Shown: positions 12,588 to 26,004 of the stretch, one piece after another
How the letters are laid out: each line of letters begins with the position of its first letter
Position numbering within the stretch: position 1 is the stretch's first letter
DNA from: Eonycteris spelaea
Lineage: Eukaryota; Chordata; Mammalia; Chiroptera; Pteropodidae
Length of the DNA stretch: 64,000 nt
Direction: 5' to 3'
Assembly (NCBI GenBank): GCA_003508835.1
Contig: PUFA01000057.1
Location: 8,630,501 to 8,694,500 of the forward strand
Notes under the pieces: model-generated
What the model saw: the letters and a program-made list of their open reading frames with translations, nothing else
Database searches by the model: none
What the model was told of the DNA's origin: nothing
Program-made: the position numbers and the translations under genes

Positions 12588-15500
12588 CTCTAAATCATAT
12601 CCAATTTCTGTTGAAACTGTGTACGTATATATGAGAACCAAGAATCTGAGTAAACTAAAATATAATCCTGAATGAGAAAAAAGTTTCCAAAATGAGATTA
12701 TTAACAAAAAGATATTTCTTATAAGAACATATTCTGAACAAACTAGTAAAAAACTTAAAACTTCAAACCATAAAAAAATTCCTTTTGGGTGTCTATCAGC
12801 CAAATAGAAAGCAAAAATATTTAAAATATTTTATTAATCATCTTTAGGCAGTAGTATTTTTTTGAAAATCAAATTATCAAGCAGTTAATGGGCATCAGTA
12901 ATTTAACTGACTGATGCCATTTTCTCATGAACCATTTTTACTGTTTTTCACCTTCAGTATTTACTAGAAAAAAAGAATTTTCTAAGAACCATAGACTTTT
13001 AATAAAACTATCTTCTTCCCTCATATTCTATAAATTAAAAAATATTATATTTTATGTATTCCAGGGGAATTAAGCTTTAACTTTTCTTTGCTAAACAATA
13101 GTATGACATAATTTAGTACTATAGAAAGCCACAATTAGGCTATTGCCAATATTAAATAAATACTAATTTATAATGCCATCTTTCTGAATATAAAGAACAT
13201 GAAAACATTTCTCTCTTTAGTTGGAAGATTCGGTTTGTCTTAGAATCATTGAAAAAAAAGTAGACCGAGACCTAACTATTCACTGTAGAGCAAAGTAAAT
13301 TCTTTTGTTTAGGTTTCTATGCCAAAAATCATTTTTGGTGTTCTGAAGTCTTAATAAACCAGAAAACACACTGTGTGTAAACCGCAAGTATACAAACTCA
13401 ATTTCAATTGGCTGAAGCCAAGGAACAATGTTTGTTTGGAAAATTAATACTTTTTAGTATTTTTTGAACTCAAATCTCAATAATCAGTATACATCTGCAT
13501 AAACTGATCATTACTTCATACATTATTAAGATCTATTAACTCCAAGGAAGCCTTGCCTGCATAATTTTTCCAGTTTATTCATTTTGGGAGAGGCACAGTA
13601 AGCATTCTGACATTGACATGCTTTAAAATTTTATGAAAATCTACTTCCTTTCTTTAGGCACTGTATAGAAGGTACTGTGAGGCAGACATCACTGTTTTCC
13701 CCTACTAAAATCTATGGGCCAAAAACTCCTCTTATCCTTAACTAGAAATACAAAGATCACTGGTGTTACAGAATCTTTTCTTGACTAAGGGTTACTCAAG
13801 GACTTACTATATAGAAACAATTATTAATATTCATTGAAAATAAAGCAAGGTGCAATGCCCAAGCACTCATGCTTAATGTGGGGAAGCAAGGCCCAGAGGC
13901 GAGCAGAAGCCCAGAGACATTCACAGACACGTGAGACAGCATTACAGTACCTGACAGCCTGTGAGAGCAAGAGGAGTAAGAAAGACCAGGTAAGAGAGCG
14001 CTCACGGTGTGAAGGAGGAGCGGGACGCTTTTAGTGGCAGGCAAAGCCTCAGAAAGGTGGACACAGTTGCTGATAGACTGGCTTCGCTTAGCTTCCAGGA
14101 GAGATAAAGTAATAATTATGTCAGAATAACATCAGGATCTTTCACTTCTTTATTCTTCTTCTTATTTTTTTCTGGGCTCTCTTTAAATATTTGAAGGTCA
14201 TTTTAAACTTTAAAGGCAGACGGTACAAAGCACAGTATTTAATCATAGTTTCTAAATACAGCCAACTCTCAGTCATTCTGATGACATGGGAGGATGAAGG
14301 GACAATTCACAAGTAATCTTATTTTAGAATGCTTTTATATTTAGGCTTTCCTTGTTTTCTGCTGTGTATCAGATTTGAGCAGACATTAAAATCATTTTTC
14401 CTGTCTTAAAGGATACAAACAAAAAAACCAGTGAGGAAGTGAAAATACGGTCTAAGATTAAAATTGTTCTATAAATAATAATTCAAAAATTGGTTTACTG
14501 AGAGCTGACTGTATTCAAAAGCAAATCATTTAGCAAATTAATATCCTAAAAGCTTAAGAACACATAAAAGTCAAGTTGAACATTAAAAGATTTGATAAAT
14601 GGAAAAAAGATTAAAATCTCCATGAAACTCACTCTTTTATATCATGTTTCATGCTTATTAAACCCATATTTTTCCTATTATGAACTTTATAGTGTTCTTA
14701 AGTTTTCTATATGTTGCTAATCAAATGACCATTTGAGGAAAAGCATGGACACAGAAAGAGAATGTGCCTCATGTATATGAAACCATCATCAGTAAAATCA
14801 GTTTTGTCCTTGAAACAAAAATATAAAGGTTTGCCTGCTATTTTATAATCTTTACGTGATTTTGACACTAATGAAATGGAACTATAAACAGTAGTGACAC
14901 ATTTGTAAAAGTATAACAAACTTTCTGCTTTCCTGTCTTTCCCCCTTTTTTGGCCATCAGTACTCCTTGTTCTAATTCCCATTGTAAAGGACTACCTGCA
15001 ATGCAATTACACTAACATTCACAGGCATGTAAAATAATATTTAAGTGAAAATGACTTTCATGTAAACATTAAAATGATTTAAAAGATTTGTTCATCCTTC
15101 AATGTCAGAGATATTTTATTTCAGCATTGTTTTAAAAAGTTTTCCTTTTATAAATCAAATAATTGTGTTTTCCCAAAATCACTAGATATTTTAGATATAA
15201 TTATATAATAATTATTTTGTGTGGAAATTGACTTGTTTTAATCCCTCATTTTATACATCTAAAATTTCAGCATAATTCACACTCAGGGACAAAGTTTTAC
15301 TTTATAATTCCTTAAGACTCTCCTTGACAGTCCTTTTGAGTTGCAAACTAGTGTATTCTCTGTTAAACTGTCATATCCTTACCCTGCAATTGTTTATTTT
15401 ATATCCCCCTCTTGCCACCATCACAGACATTTTCTCAAACTAAGTGTAGTCTGTGGGGCAAATCAAAATAAAATAATCTTAAATTATTCTCTTACTGGGA

Positions 15501-17477
15501 TTGGGGAAAAAGTCACTTTCAAATGGGTCTTCCATAATAAACATCTTAATGCTAAAAGTAGCAAAAATTAACTTCATGATCTGCTTGCTCTCTCATTAAA
15601 AGATGGCCTCTAAGCAAATCAAAATCTAGCATGAAAACATTCTGGGCCTTTTTAAAGGACAAAATGGTGAATTATTACACAATGTAAAAATAACAGAACT
15701 GAGTAAAATCACTAATATTTAGTTTTTATAGATTAAATTTATAAAACATCATGATATAATAAATTCTTGAGACTACTGCTTTCACAGGCAACAAAAAAGA
15801 TTCATATTTTACAATCTTTAAAAATGTAAAATAAAATAGGAAATACATACATATGCATCTATACATATATGTAAAATATACAAAGATAATAGATCTTACC
15901 AAATCAATAGCTCTCATCTCCATTATATTTTATAGTTATGGTTTCAAGTGTTTTTAATTTAATTAATCCCATGAAGACCAGGTTTATGGTTTTTAAGTGT
16001 CATACTCCACAAATACTTTTACATGATTTTGTAAAAGTTTTTATACCATGGATTTTCAGACACCTGAGGACACTAACAAACAGAACCTCACTGGCATAAA
16101 TGTGCTGAGGATTTTCGAAAATGTACTGGTGTCTCTACCAAGTTGTTGGTCTAAAATATCTGTTGAAAAACCAAGATGCAATCTCTTCTACAGCTGTGTT
16201 TTAGCCAAGTAGTAGCATATGAAACATGCCAGGTCTGATAATTTTCTGCTCATTAAAATGTGAGAAAAAAGTTTTAATAAGTGTTTTGAATGATCAGTTT
16301 TATTATCATAGTAATTCAAGGGTCATGAGGGACAGCAGAAAGTCTGAGCAGCTCAGACAGGATGCTACCTTTATCATAAACTCTGTTCTGATCCCTTTCT
16401 TTTAAAGATCCAGAGATGGAAGAAAGCCGTTTTGGGGAGCTGGGATGAGATAGAAAATCAGTGAATAAGCCTCCCTAAAAGTTGCCTCTTAATCAGAAGG
16501 GTCTTTCCTCGGGGAAGAAGATGAAGGAAAGCAGGAAGAAGTAGAATAGGAGGTGAATGTAAATAGGTGATAACTACCAACAAATGCTATAGAAAAAAAA
16601 GCATGAGACAGTTAGGGTTAAGGTATAATATATTTTCATAAAACTCCAACAGGATTCTGTCACCTTTACTAAGTTCTGTAAAATACATTACATAAATAAA
16701 TCTTTGATTTATGACCAGAGGATATTTTGACTTTCTGTAGTCAACATGTTGAATATCAATTACAATTGCACGGTGTTATTGATGCAAAAAACTAGAGAAA
16801 ACTCAGATAAATTTGTTTTAAACTTAACATAGGGCCTCAAAAACACTGGGTGGGGGGCTTTATGTGTTCTTATGAAATACTGGATATAAACTTATCTTTT
16901 GAAGATTTCTCTTTTTGTTTTAAGAGAAAAGTGTAGCAAAGCAGTCTGACTAACTGGGGGTTCGTGGTCAAGTTTCTGTTAATTTTAACAGGCTGTAAGG
17001 ACATCATCTATAGGTATGTAAAGCTCAATTTTTCAAAGGTGCAAAAATTTGAATGTCTCCATCTAGTCCTGAAAACTAAATATATTATTCTCCTTTTCCT
17101 TGCTGGAACAAGTTGCCTGCCACATTCTCTCAAGATTATCATGTCCAACAACAACAATGATGCAACTAGTTGTGTGATTACTAAGAATCTATTTCCTCAA
17201 GGTTCAAAGAAAATACCTATTTTCTCTTTTTACACAAACATCTCACACAATATTAACACCTCAAGTTCTTTTTTTCACAATGAAGGATTTAGAAATAAAT
17301 ATCAAAAACTACAATTTGAAAAGTAACCAGAATAAAAGTTAAATGATATTCAGACAATTAAATAAAAGTTCTAGTATTTAAGTTCTGAGTCAGATTTTAA
17401 AACTTTTACATTTTATTCCTATAAACCCATTTTGGATAGCAACTAAACCTTTGGGAAAGATCTGAATAAATGCTTAC

Positions 17478-17642
17478 CAGTTGCTTTCTGGCGAACGATA
17501 TTTCTTGCTTTCTCAACTCCTGGTGCCCCGGATGTGGTGGCACTCCTAAATCGCATTGGCTCGGTCACATCCGGGTGGCTCCGCCAGCTAAGAGAAAAGG
17601 ATCTCCCCACAGTGGTTCCTTTCTGAGAATCTAGAACACAGC
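17478..17642 (-). CDS. RALGAPA2: RALGAPA2 exon 12 of window (about residues 680-735, Akt sites S696 and T715)
   Basis: A 165-base exon, two bases, 54 codons and one base. It encodes [20 protein letters not shown], then [20 protein letters not shown] and [14 protein letters not shown]. Two reported Akt targets are preserved: S696 in GRSFS (Arg at -3) and T715 in RFRSAT (RXRXXT). The acceptor is TTTATCAG and the donor is ACTG|GTAAGC. Frame is intact, which is notable given the frameshifts upstream. Confidence 0.96.
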
Positions 17643-19179
17643 CTGATAAATGATAAGACAAGAAAAAGAATCTAAAGGCTGAATTTGTTACTATTCATTT
17701 CATAGCCTGTTGCTCAGCAAATTTCATACCTACGATTATATATAATCAGCAGTTTCTCTTGTTGCAAATTAGGTACCACTTCCTTATATTGTAACTTAGG
17801 AAGTTATCTAAAAATTCCTATTGTAAAGTATTTTCAAGCATCTCCAACAGTCTCATTAAAATTATATTTTAATAGTATTCATTCTTATGTAAAAAATTAA
17901 TACACTTTTCAATATAGCACAATGTCAAATGAAGTTATACCACTGCTCCTGGAACACCCCAAAACTACTTTTATAAGCCAGAATATAAGAGATCCTGATT
18001 TTAGAACAATATTCCATCATGTAGGCAGCAACCTCTCCATGAATTCCCAAGAGACATTTATGCCTATATATTATAAGTAGAGTCAGTCGAATGAGCAAGA
18101 AAAATGAAAATCTACAAATAATATATCCTATTTTAGTGAAGCTACAAAACAATAAAATATTACAGCTCTGCTATTCAACTTCTCTTCTTTCCTCTCATAT
18201 TTCTCTGGTCAAAATTTCAATGAGTGGTCAAGGATCCAAAAGAAATACAGGAAAAAAGAGAATGAGACACTAAGAGATTTCTGCATAGATATATACGGCC
18301 AGTGGCTGCCACTCGTGGCTTGTTTTCACACCCAGGTTCCTCTGAGAGTGTATTTTGTTTCCATAAGTCCAGTGCTTAAAAGGCAAGTATTTCTACAATG
18401 AATATTTAAATGTTTTATAATAAAGCAATATAATAAATAAATCAGAAATATGTGCCGTGGTCATTAATTAATTAAATTTTTTCTGTATTCTGAAATAGTG
18501 TGTTTGATGTCGTTTACCTTTCTCAGACAAGCTTATTTGTTTTCATGATTCTATGTGTTCGAACAGTGGGAAGGAAGAGAATACTGTGGGGGCTGTTGAA
18601 GAGGGGAGATTACAAAAATTTAAAGAGGCAGGGAATGCGCTTAGCTTGAGAAAATCCTTACCTCCTGTCTCAGCAACTTCCCTCATCCTTAAAGGCAGCC
18701 CTAGTCAGGTAGACTTCTGGGCTAAGAACCAAAGTCTTAGGGAGCCAAGTTCCTGGCTAGGAGATCCTCTTAAATTCCAGGTTGACACAGAGGCCCTCAC
18801 AGCTGCTACAGAGGATGAGACAGAAGGCCACGGGCCCAGGCTCTTGGTTTTGTGCCCCTACTTATATCCCAAATCTTTGGTCTAATATACTTTTTAGGAA
18901 GGGCTCCTTATAGCTTCAAATGGGGGGAAAAAAGGATCTTCTGCTAAAATATGTTAGAAAATCACTGTATTAGACAGTCTAAATCTAAACTGGGATTAAA
19001 CTGTTCCACTGGAATGCTATGTACTTAAACTACTTCGTTTTAGCTTCTTCCTAACTTGCTCTTACTAACTGGTGCTTTGGCAAGCCATTCACAGACTGCA
19101 ATTACAAGAATGACTCATGTTAATTACATGTCTCCATGGTTAATTAATCATCATAACTAGTTCACACCTCCCAGTACAC

Positions 19180-19605
19180 ATATCTTCTTTTGTCTTTTCT
19201 CACAGTGACTCTAGGCTTCAACATGTGACTTACTTTGGTAGCAAAACTGAGCAAATAGAAATTTGAAATGCACTTGAAAATTTGGGCTTGCCCATTATCT
19301 GCTCCTGGAACCCTAAGCTTTTACACAAACAATCTCAGCTAGAATGCTGGGTGACGAAAGATATATGGCCCAGTCACCCCCCTATTGCCCCAGCTCACAG
19401 CTAACCAACCCCTAGAAGTAGAGTTGCCTAGATGATAATTCCATAGTCTAGCTGACTGCAAAAAAATAAGTGAATCCAGGAGAAAAACTGTCCAACTGAG
19501 TCCAATCCAACATAACATCATGATCTAAAGAAATGGTCATTAGTTTAAGTCACTGTATTTGGGGGTGCTTTGTCACACAGCAAAAGCTAAACGACACAAT
19601 CTACA
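19180..19605 (+). mobile_element. MLT1-type (MaLR) LTR
   Basis: The order is 'gtgactctaggcttcaacat', then 'gggcttgcccattatctgct', then the 3' signature 'gtttaagtcactgtatttgg' followed by 'cacacagcaaaagctaaacg'. These are typical of MLT1 LTRs. It is diverged. Confidence 0.75.
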
Positions 19606-19847
19606 ATAAGGCTACTGTTGAAGTTGTAGTCTACCACAGCAAGCAATGTTCCCTTTATGAGTTGTTGAAGAAATTTCTGCCAGGTCTTAGGACCACAGAA
19701 AGCTATGTATCACTAAGCAAGTGGACCGTTTTTACCTTTTGTACATGGTGATTCACTGATGAATCTCAAAACTGTTTTTACCAAGAAACATAAAGCCAAA
19801 ATGACTCCCATCTGAGGCAATCAGATTTTGTCCACCTTTCCTAGGGA

Positions 19848-20065
19848 GGCAGTACGATATGTCTTAATAGTGTGGCATCTTGAATTGGACTTGCTTGGCT
19901 TTGATTTATGGCTTTATCACTTCTTAGCTATGTGACCTTGAATGAGTCTGTGGACTCTGTTTTTCAATTGCTTTGTGATATACGGATCGTAGAGTCTACT
20001 TCACAGGGACAATGAGGGTGAAGAGAGAGAATATGTACAAAGCACTAGCCATTATTATTATTGTT
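19848..20065 (+). mobile_element. MIR SINE
   Basis: The MIR core is recognisable as 'cttagctatgtgaccttgaa' followed by 'gtacaaagcactagccatta' at the 3' end. The element is ancient and decayed. Confidence 0.75.
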
Positions 20066-20302
20066 TTTACTGCTACTACTTCCCTTCATCTTCCTTCTTC
20101 TTCTACAGCTTCTTCATAAATTCATCATCTTCATTAAATGGACAGAGTGCTATAAGGTACAACCTAATGCCACCATTAAGGACACTGTATGGCTGGTTCA
20201 GTTTATTATGAAATTTCACGCATTAATTGCTTAGGTGTATAAATACACACTGCTTCCCTGATGTCTCAGACATCCGGTCCTGCCCCTGAAGAGTGGAAAT
20301 AC

Positions 20303-20540
20303 CTTTGCCTCGTTGTTTCTTTTCCTTTTGTTCACTTAATTTGTCCAGAGGTAGGTTTGTCATCTCAACTCCGTAAACAGTTTTCGCCAGCACTGCTGTC
20401 AAGGAGTCCATGGTGTGGGCCCACTCGTTTATGAGCTCCTCCCATTCTGTGAGGGAGGACAGCACACCGAGGAAGTCATCCCAGAGCTCTCGAGAAATGT
20501 ACACACAGAGGTTTGCTCGGACCCAAGCCACAATGAGCGT
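20303..20540 (-). CDS. RALGAPA2: RALGAPA2 exon 11 of window (about residues 601-680)
   Basis: A 238-base exon, 79 codons plus one base. It encodes [20 protein letters not shown], then [20 protein letters not shown], then a stretch through [13 protein letters not shown] to a basic QKEKKQRGK tail. The acceptor is TTGGTTCTAG. The donor AAAG|GTATTT is weak at +4 to +6. The open frame runs past the donor for about 26 codons, so intron retention would add a short tail before a stop. The Met at GCTTGG is not a start; it is inside the exon region of a larger ORF. Confidence 0.96.
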
Positions 20541-21259
20541 CTAGAACCAAACAAACAAGAGAATTCATCATCTCCTTTGGAGGAAGTATGATTTTTAACA
20601 AAATATTTTAAATTACTATTAACAAAATTAATTTTAAAATAAAAAGTGCTTTTGGATATTATTTTTCTTTTAATTTTTCAAAATTCTGATACCTGCAATC
20701 AGGATTTGAGCAACTGTGAAGTTAGTTATCTTTATGAACAAAGCTACTGATTTAAAATTATTCTAGTTCAGTGGCTGGTCCTGGCATAACTGGGTTGGAA
20801 GACAAAGCTCTCAGTACAACTGTTCTGTTTCATGAGACACTCTTTACAGTGGCTACTTCGAATCTCCTTTTCTGTATGTAAACCTCTCTTTCCTGGATTT
20901 TAGCAGATGAACTCACTGCAGACTTCGGAGAAAACAGAACCTATTAAAAAGAATGCCCTCGACCTCTGCCCATAAGACCCATGCATTCACCCAGCTTCTC
21001 CTCCCCTGCAGGCTGTAAGTGAAGAGGGTCTCCTGCTCTTCTATACTTGTCTCTACCTATGCTCTGGATCTCTTCCTCAGACTTTGTTTCCATTAACACG
21101 TCCTCTCTTTTATCTCCAATCCATCCTACTTCCCCAGCTCCTCCCATCAGCTTTTAAACATGTTCCAATTCTTCCTCATCCTATTAGAAAAAAAAAAATC
21201 AAAAAAGTTCCCTTTAACCAAGATTACTCTCCCTAGCTAGAGTCCCTTTTCTTCTCTTT

Positions 21260-21980
21260 TCAAAGCCAAATTTCTTGAAAGAATGTTCCACACTCACTCC
21301 ACCTGCACTTCCTCATCTCCCAGTCAACCAACTGCTCTGGCTTTCTTCCTCCTATGCTACTCCATCTTCTGCCTGGATTTTGGTCTCCATTTTCATGGCT
21401 CCAGTTAACATCCGTGTACTGCTGACTTCTGAATCTCCATGTTCAGCCCAGACCGCTTTACTGGTTTCCTGACCTAGCTATCTGCTTACTAGATAGCTCC
21501 ACTTGCATGTTCTATAGGCACTTATAATACAGCATAATAGTAAAAAGAATCCAATTTCTTCCTTTGAGATTCTTCTAATTCCTCACCTGGTTTCTCCTGC
21601 TCTTTTCTTCTCTCCCTTTTGCCTCTTCATTCTTCAGGTCATGACTTGGATATCACTTCCTTCAAGGTGTCCCTGGACTGCCACCCCACCTCCAGCTTCT
21701 AGTGTGTAGCCCTCAGTTCCCACAGTTCTCAGCATTTCCCCAAATAGAGACTTTATCTCTCCTTTCCAAAAGAGTCTATTCACTTCTCTGTATCCCTTCT
21801 CTAGTTTTAAGGTGAAATTGCCTAGTTCCTCATCTCTGCCAAAATATTCCACATCCTTTAAAATTCAAATCAAAATTTATCTCCCTTTAAAGAAGTGCCA
21901 AATCCATCTCAGATAAGACCCAGATGCTTTCCTAATCTTAGTAGAGGAATCTTTATATCCAAAACTTGTATAACTTCCCC
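21260..21980 (+). mobile_element. Probable L2 remnant
   Basis: A pyrimidine-rich stretch whose order of words ('cttcctcctatgctactcca', 'gactcct'-like 'ctgacttctgaatctccatg', 'tagctccacttgcatgttct') resembles the plus-strand L2 reverse-transcriptase region. Divergence is high, so confidence is moderate at best. Confidence 0.45.
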
Positions 21981-22133
21981 GATCTGTCAGAGGTAAATGT
22001 ACTTGTTGAGGTGCCAACTTGCATATATTTCTGCCCAACCCAATAGCAAATAAGCTCCCACTGTTATCGGGAGCTGTGTTATGTATGGAACAGGGGTAAA
22101 TTTGCTTTTTTAATTAAAAGAGAAAATTTTATT

Positions 22134-22135
<2 letters not shown>

Positions 22136-22168
<33 letters not shown>
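22136..22168. repeat. (CA)n microsatellite
   Basis: About 16 perfect CA units. Confidence 0.97.
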
Positions 22169-22171
<3 letters not shown>

Positions 22172-22971
22172 AAACTTTGAGAAACAGAAAAGTCTGTAAT
22201 TAGACAGGCCTGTTCTGACCACTTGAAAAATCTCGTTTAAAGTGATCCTAACACAATGTACCTTTTGCCTATGTTTCAATTCATGTTTATTACACTTTTT
22301 AAAGGGGTAAAAATGTTAACGTTGAGATAAACCAGTTAAGTATATTGAAAACAATGTTTTAAACACTTGCACTTAAAATATGATTCTAAGATGGATGAAT
22401 TTTTTAAAAATTAAGAACAATGCAAAATAAAAAGTTAATAACTTTATTACTTATTAGTACTTTATTATATAATTACATATTTTTATTATGACTAAAACGC
22501 CAGCTTCTGTTTGTTCACTTCTTACTCTCCTGTTTTCAAAATGAGTTTGAGGCCATTACTATAAAGACCCTATACACAATAAAATTCGCAGTTGTTTTGG
22601 TGTAGTAAGATACTCTATACTGAGAATCTAGCATTGGCTTCACTTTATTGACTAATTATAAATCAAGGAACAAACAATGACTTCCTGCAGCTTACAAAAT
22701 TCATCTTCACAAATCTCACAAACATGTACACAGAACTATGAATCATCATCATCATTCACAACTAACAGCATTTCCACACAGAGCAAAATCACAAAATATA
22801 GTCAGGGGTAACAAGTGGCACCTTTGGAGAAGAAGGCAAAGGCACCCTTTTAATAAGTTACCCTTTTCTGAGAGGAAGAAGGAAAGAGAGCCCCAGACTC
22901 TGGGTTCTGTCACTATCTTGAATTGTGACCTGGGCAATTTACTAGGATTTTCTGGAGTTATATTTCTCATT

Positions 22972-22987
22972 AAAAAAAAAAAAAAAA
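22972..22987. repeat. Poly-A run
   Basis: Sixteen A in a row, about 85 bases before the next A-rich tract. Confidence 0.9.
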
Positions 22988-23069
22988 GTTGGAGAAGACC
23001 ATCTCCCAGATTCCATCAGCACCGAAATTCATGTTTCATTAAATACATCTTGGCATACAAGCTGTATTT

Positions 23070-23107
23070 AAAAAAAAAACAACAACAACAACAACAACAA
23101 CAACAAA
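23070..23107. repeat. Poly-A followed by (CAA)n
   Basis: A run of nine or ten A followed by about nine CAA units. The poly-Gln seen in one frame of this region is a by-product and not a protein feature. Confidence 0.95.
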
Positions 23108-23589
23108 AAACACCTTCACTCGCAAATCATTCTTTTCTTACATCATTTCCTAACCAACCACTTCCCATGTTTCTCTACTATCACACTTAGGGACTATACA
23201 GTTTTAAAATAATGGCTTATACTATAAATAAAAAGACCGCATTCCAAATTTCCTGATATACTTTCAGAGCTTCAAGCATAAGGGCACAGTTAGCACTGAT
23301 GACAGATTAAAACATCATTTAGAGCAATCACTATTATTTGGTAAATATTGAAACCACAAAACTCAACTATCTCCTTATTTAATAGTTTCCTTATTCAAAT
23401 AAAAGAAAAAAAAATAAGTACCTGGCAATTGTAGACAGTCTACGTGACCAAATGAATAATAATTAGATGGCACATTTTAATTTTAGTATGGGACTATGAT
23501 GATGCCCATTAATTGCCTGGCAGTTCATCCAGACCTTTCACATTTTTCTCTCTCCCTGGATCTCACAAAAGCACTTGGGAGGTCAACAG

Positions 23590-23790
23590 ATAATCATACA
23601 TCCCAAGTGAATCCACTTTCATTCTTATAACAATGCTGCAAGATAGGAAGGAATTCTTTCCTGAATAGGACAGATTACGGAAGAGACTTTAAGTGATTTG
23701 TTCAAGGACACATAGCTAGAAGTATCAGAGCTGGGGTCAGAACCCAGAATCCATCTAATTCCCAAAAGCTCATCTTCTCTCCATTATTTT
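23590..23790 (-). mobile_element. MIR SINE, inverted
   Basis: The plus strand shows the MIR antisense signature 'aagtgatttgttcaaggaca', then 'catagctagaagtatcagag', then 'gctggggtcagaacccagaa'. Confidence 0.75.
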
Positions 23791-24999
23791 ATGATAAGTC
23801 CTTACATTAAGCCTTCTTCTTGATCCATCTAACCATTGACAAAATAATAACAACTACAGGACATCAAAATCATTAATAATCTTGGACTCAAAACTAATCT
23901 TCAAGTAAGAGCTGACAAGATTTCTTCATAATGAAGGGAATATATGCCCTGCAAACCAAAGCCAACCAACCAAACAAAAAACACAACTCCACAACAGTCT
24001 TGCTTGATTTAGTGACAAGTTCTCAGTCTAATTCCAACACACTTGGATGCAGGGCCAGGCAACCGGTGAGGAATGAGGCCTACCTAAGCACCTGCCAGTC
24101 TGAGCCTGGCTTTCGGTCCATATCACATGGCAGTCTCAGTCCTATCAGAACTGGGAGATCAGGAAGGTGCCAACGAGATATTACATGAGAGTCACAGCAA
24201 AGTGAGCAGAGTTATCTGTATTTCCAAGAGGGCAGGCAGCAAAGCAAGTGGTCAGTACCACCAATGAGGCAAAAGGCCAACAAAGTTGGACACTCACTAA
24301 AAGTTATGTGTAGACCACTTCATATATCCAATAGTGAAGCAAGGCAACCAGAGTACAAGTGATACTATTCAGGAGGCAAGTAAGTACATGCCAATTATTT
24401 CTGAGGTCTCTCATACATTTTTCATAAAGTCGAGATCATCCAATCATATTAAATCATTAAAAATTAATATGAACAGTAGCATTCTCTTAGGTCACAATGA
24501 GAGTAATTAGCTTTACTTAAGGAACTAATTTCTCTTTTTATCACCTTCCCTTACATATCCTACCTGTATTCTAAATATGCTCTTAATATATATCCTCCAA
24601 AACCACCCTCACATCAACTGAAGAGGTAAATTAACTTCTCCCTATAACTGCCCATTCCAGCTCATGATTCACTATGCTTTCTCCCATAAAAGGGCTCAGT
24701 CAGGCCCATCCATTGTACTCATGCCTTTATTTGTGTAGTATGTCACATTTTCCCAGTCTTTTCACACTGTTCTTTTTCAGAAATGCTTCATAAATTCAAT
24801 GTCCATAAATACTAGTGCTTTCTAATAGTTGCAATAGGACCTTTAAAATTTCCACTTCACAGGCAATTACTTCTGCTTTCTCTTCTCTTCCCCTCAGGGC
24901 AATGTCAGATTACTCATGTTCTTAACCCCTCTAATCATGTGAGATGCAAAAAACATAGCCATGTCCTTGGCTCTCTGCTTCCACCTATGGCCAGGACTT

Positions 25000-25640
25000 T
25001 ATCCAGGACTTTATTTCTGCAGTTCTCTCTCCCCCACAGATTACCTTGTTCTCCCTCAATGGACCATCCTCACGGCAAGAAAATATACTTTAATATCAAC
25101 CACCAGAAATCCTGCACTCCACACATGCCACCCACTCCAGCTAGCTCAATTTTCCTCCTCCTTTCCACACCAATACCTCTGCAAAGCCTTGATTACATCT
25201 ACTCCCTCCACTGCCCAGCTCTCATTTTCTCCTCCATGCATTCCAAGTGGACCCCATTTTCCTAGAACATTCTCAACCACTTACATATTGTCAAAGCCAG
25301 TGGTGAACTTGCCATTCTCCTCTTACCCAATACTCATATCCATGTATCTGCCGCAAATGCTCCTCTAGTTTCCTTCCCTGGCCACTCTTTCCCAGCAGCT
25401 GGCTCCTCCCCTTTGCCACTCATGGAGCTGGCCCTATGACACACATTTTCTCCCTAGGTTAGCCCATCTGGTCCCGTGGTTTTAAACACAATTGCCCAAC
25501 ACACAATAGCTCTTTTTATTTCTAGCCTGAACTGCTCCCTGACTTTATTTCCATTCCCATGCTTCTGATCATCCCTTACCTCTTCAGTTCCACCTGGCCC
25601 TCTGCTCAAGGCCATCAGTTCTTATCATTTTCTTAATCTC
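25000..25640 (+). mobile_element. Possible L2 remnant
   Basis: A pyrimidine-rich tract with 'tgtcaaagccagtggtgaac' and 'ttgccattctcctcttaccc' in an L2-like order. The overlapping ORFs (108 and 135 codons) have repeat composition. The assignment is weak. Confidence 0.35.
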
Positions 25641-25892
25641 TACCAACCTCAAGCAAATCAAAAGAGGAAGTAGATGGCGGACAACCAGGAAGGCCTAAAA
25701 AAGCTTTAAACTAATTGTAAAGAATAGATTACAACCTTCAAGACAAAGCTAATAAGGAAAATTTCTAATTAAAGTTCTAGAAATTTAAAGTTAGTTTAAT
25801 TTTACTCTTAAATTTCTCAGTGATTAAAACTAATCTGCTATAAAATCTGATTCATTTTTTGCATTTGCAGTGTTTTAATGAAAAAGACTTAC

Positions 25893-26004
25893 CCTAAACA
25901 GTAACCCTGCCAAGCTCTGGGCAAACAAGTCCTTTATTTGTTTATCCTTTGGCTTCTGCATGACAGCTTCTGTTATCCTGAGTAGTATTTGCAACATCTG
26001 TTCC
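25893..26004 (-). CDS. RALGAPA2: RALGAPA2 exon 10 of window (about residues 563-600)
   Basis: A 112-base exon. Its first base completes the Trp codon (TG|G). It then encodes [20 protein letters not shown] and [17 protein letters not shown]. The acceptor is GTGGCCCAG and the donor is AGG|GTAAGT. Frame is intact and it ends in phase 0. Predicted amphipathic helices continue from the previous exon. Confidence 0.96.

Larger units (their letters stand above)
7787..17477 (-). other. RALGAPA2 intron between exons 12 and 13
   Basis: A 9.7 kb phase-1 intron. It holds an L2 3' piece (8510-8960), a MER5A (12375-12587), two CTCF-like motifs (10028-10040 and 10571-10583) and paired E-boxes (8157-8168). 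Most of 12.6-17.4 kb is AT-rich with nothing recognised. Confidence 0.8.
17643..20302 (-). other. RALGAPA2 intron between exons 11 and 12
   Basis: A 2.7 kb phase-1 intron with an MLT1 LTR (19180-19605) and a MIR (19848-20065). A 110-codon plus-strand ORF at 18553-18885 is in sequence that I could not identify. It lacks any family resemblance that I can see. Confidence 0.75.
20541..25892 (-). other. RALGAPA2 intron between exons 10 and 11
   Basis: A 5.4 kb phase-0 intron with pyrimidine-rich L2-like stretches (21260-21980 and 25000-25640), a (CA)n tract, a poly-A plus (CAA)n tract and an inverted MIR (23590-23790). Confidence 0.75.

Noticed and set aside
12407..12634. A 75-codon plus-strand ORF with Cys residues
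   Set aside because: It is contained almost wholly in MER5A.
18553..18885. A 110-codon plus-strand ORF in unidentified intronic sequence
   Set aside because: No start context, splice partners or protein family could be recognised. It is kept only as a note under its intron.
22136..22168. Regular short repeats considered as a CRISPR-like array
   Set aside because: It is a simple (CA)n microsatellite in a mammalian intron, with no spacers.
22738..23190. A 150-codon plus-strand ORF with poly-Gln
   Set aside because: The poly-Gln comes from a (CAA)n microsatellite and the poly-Lys from A runs. There is no recognisable domain.
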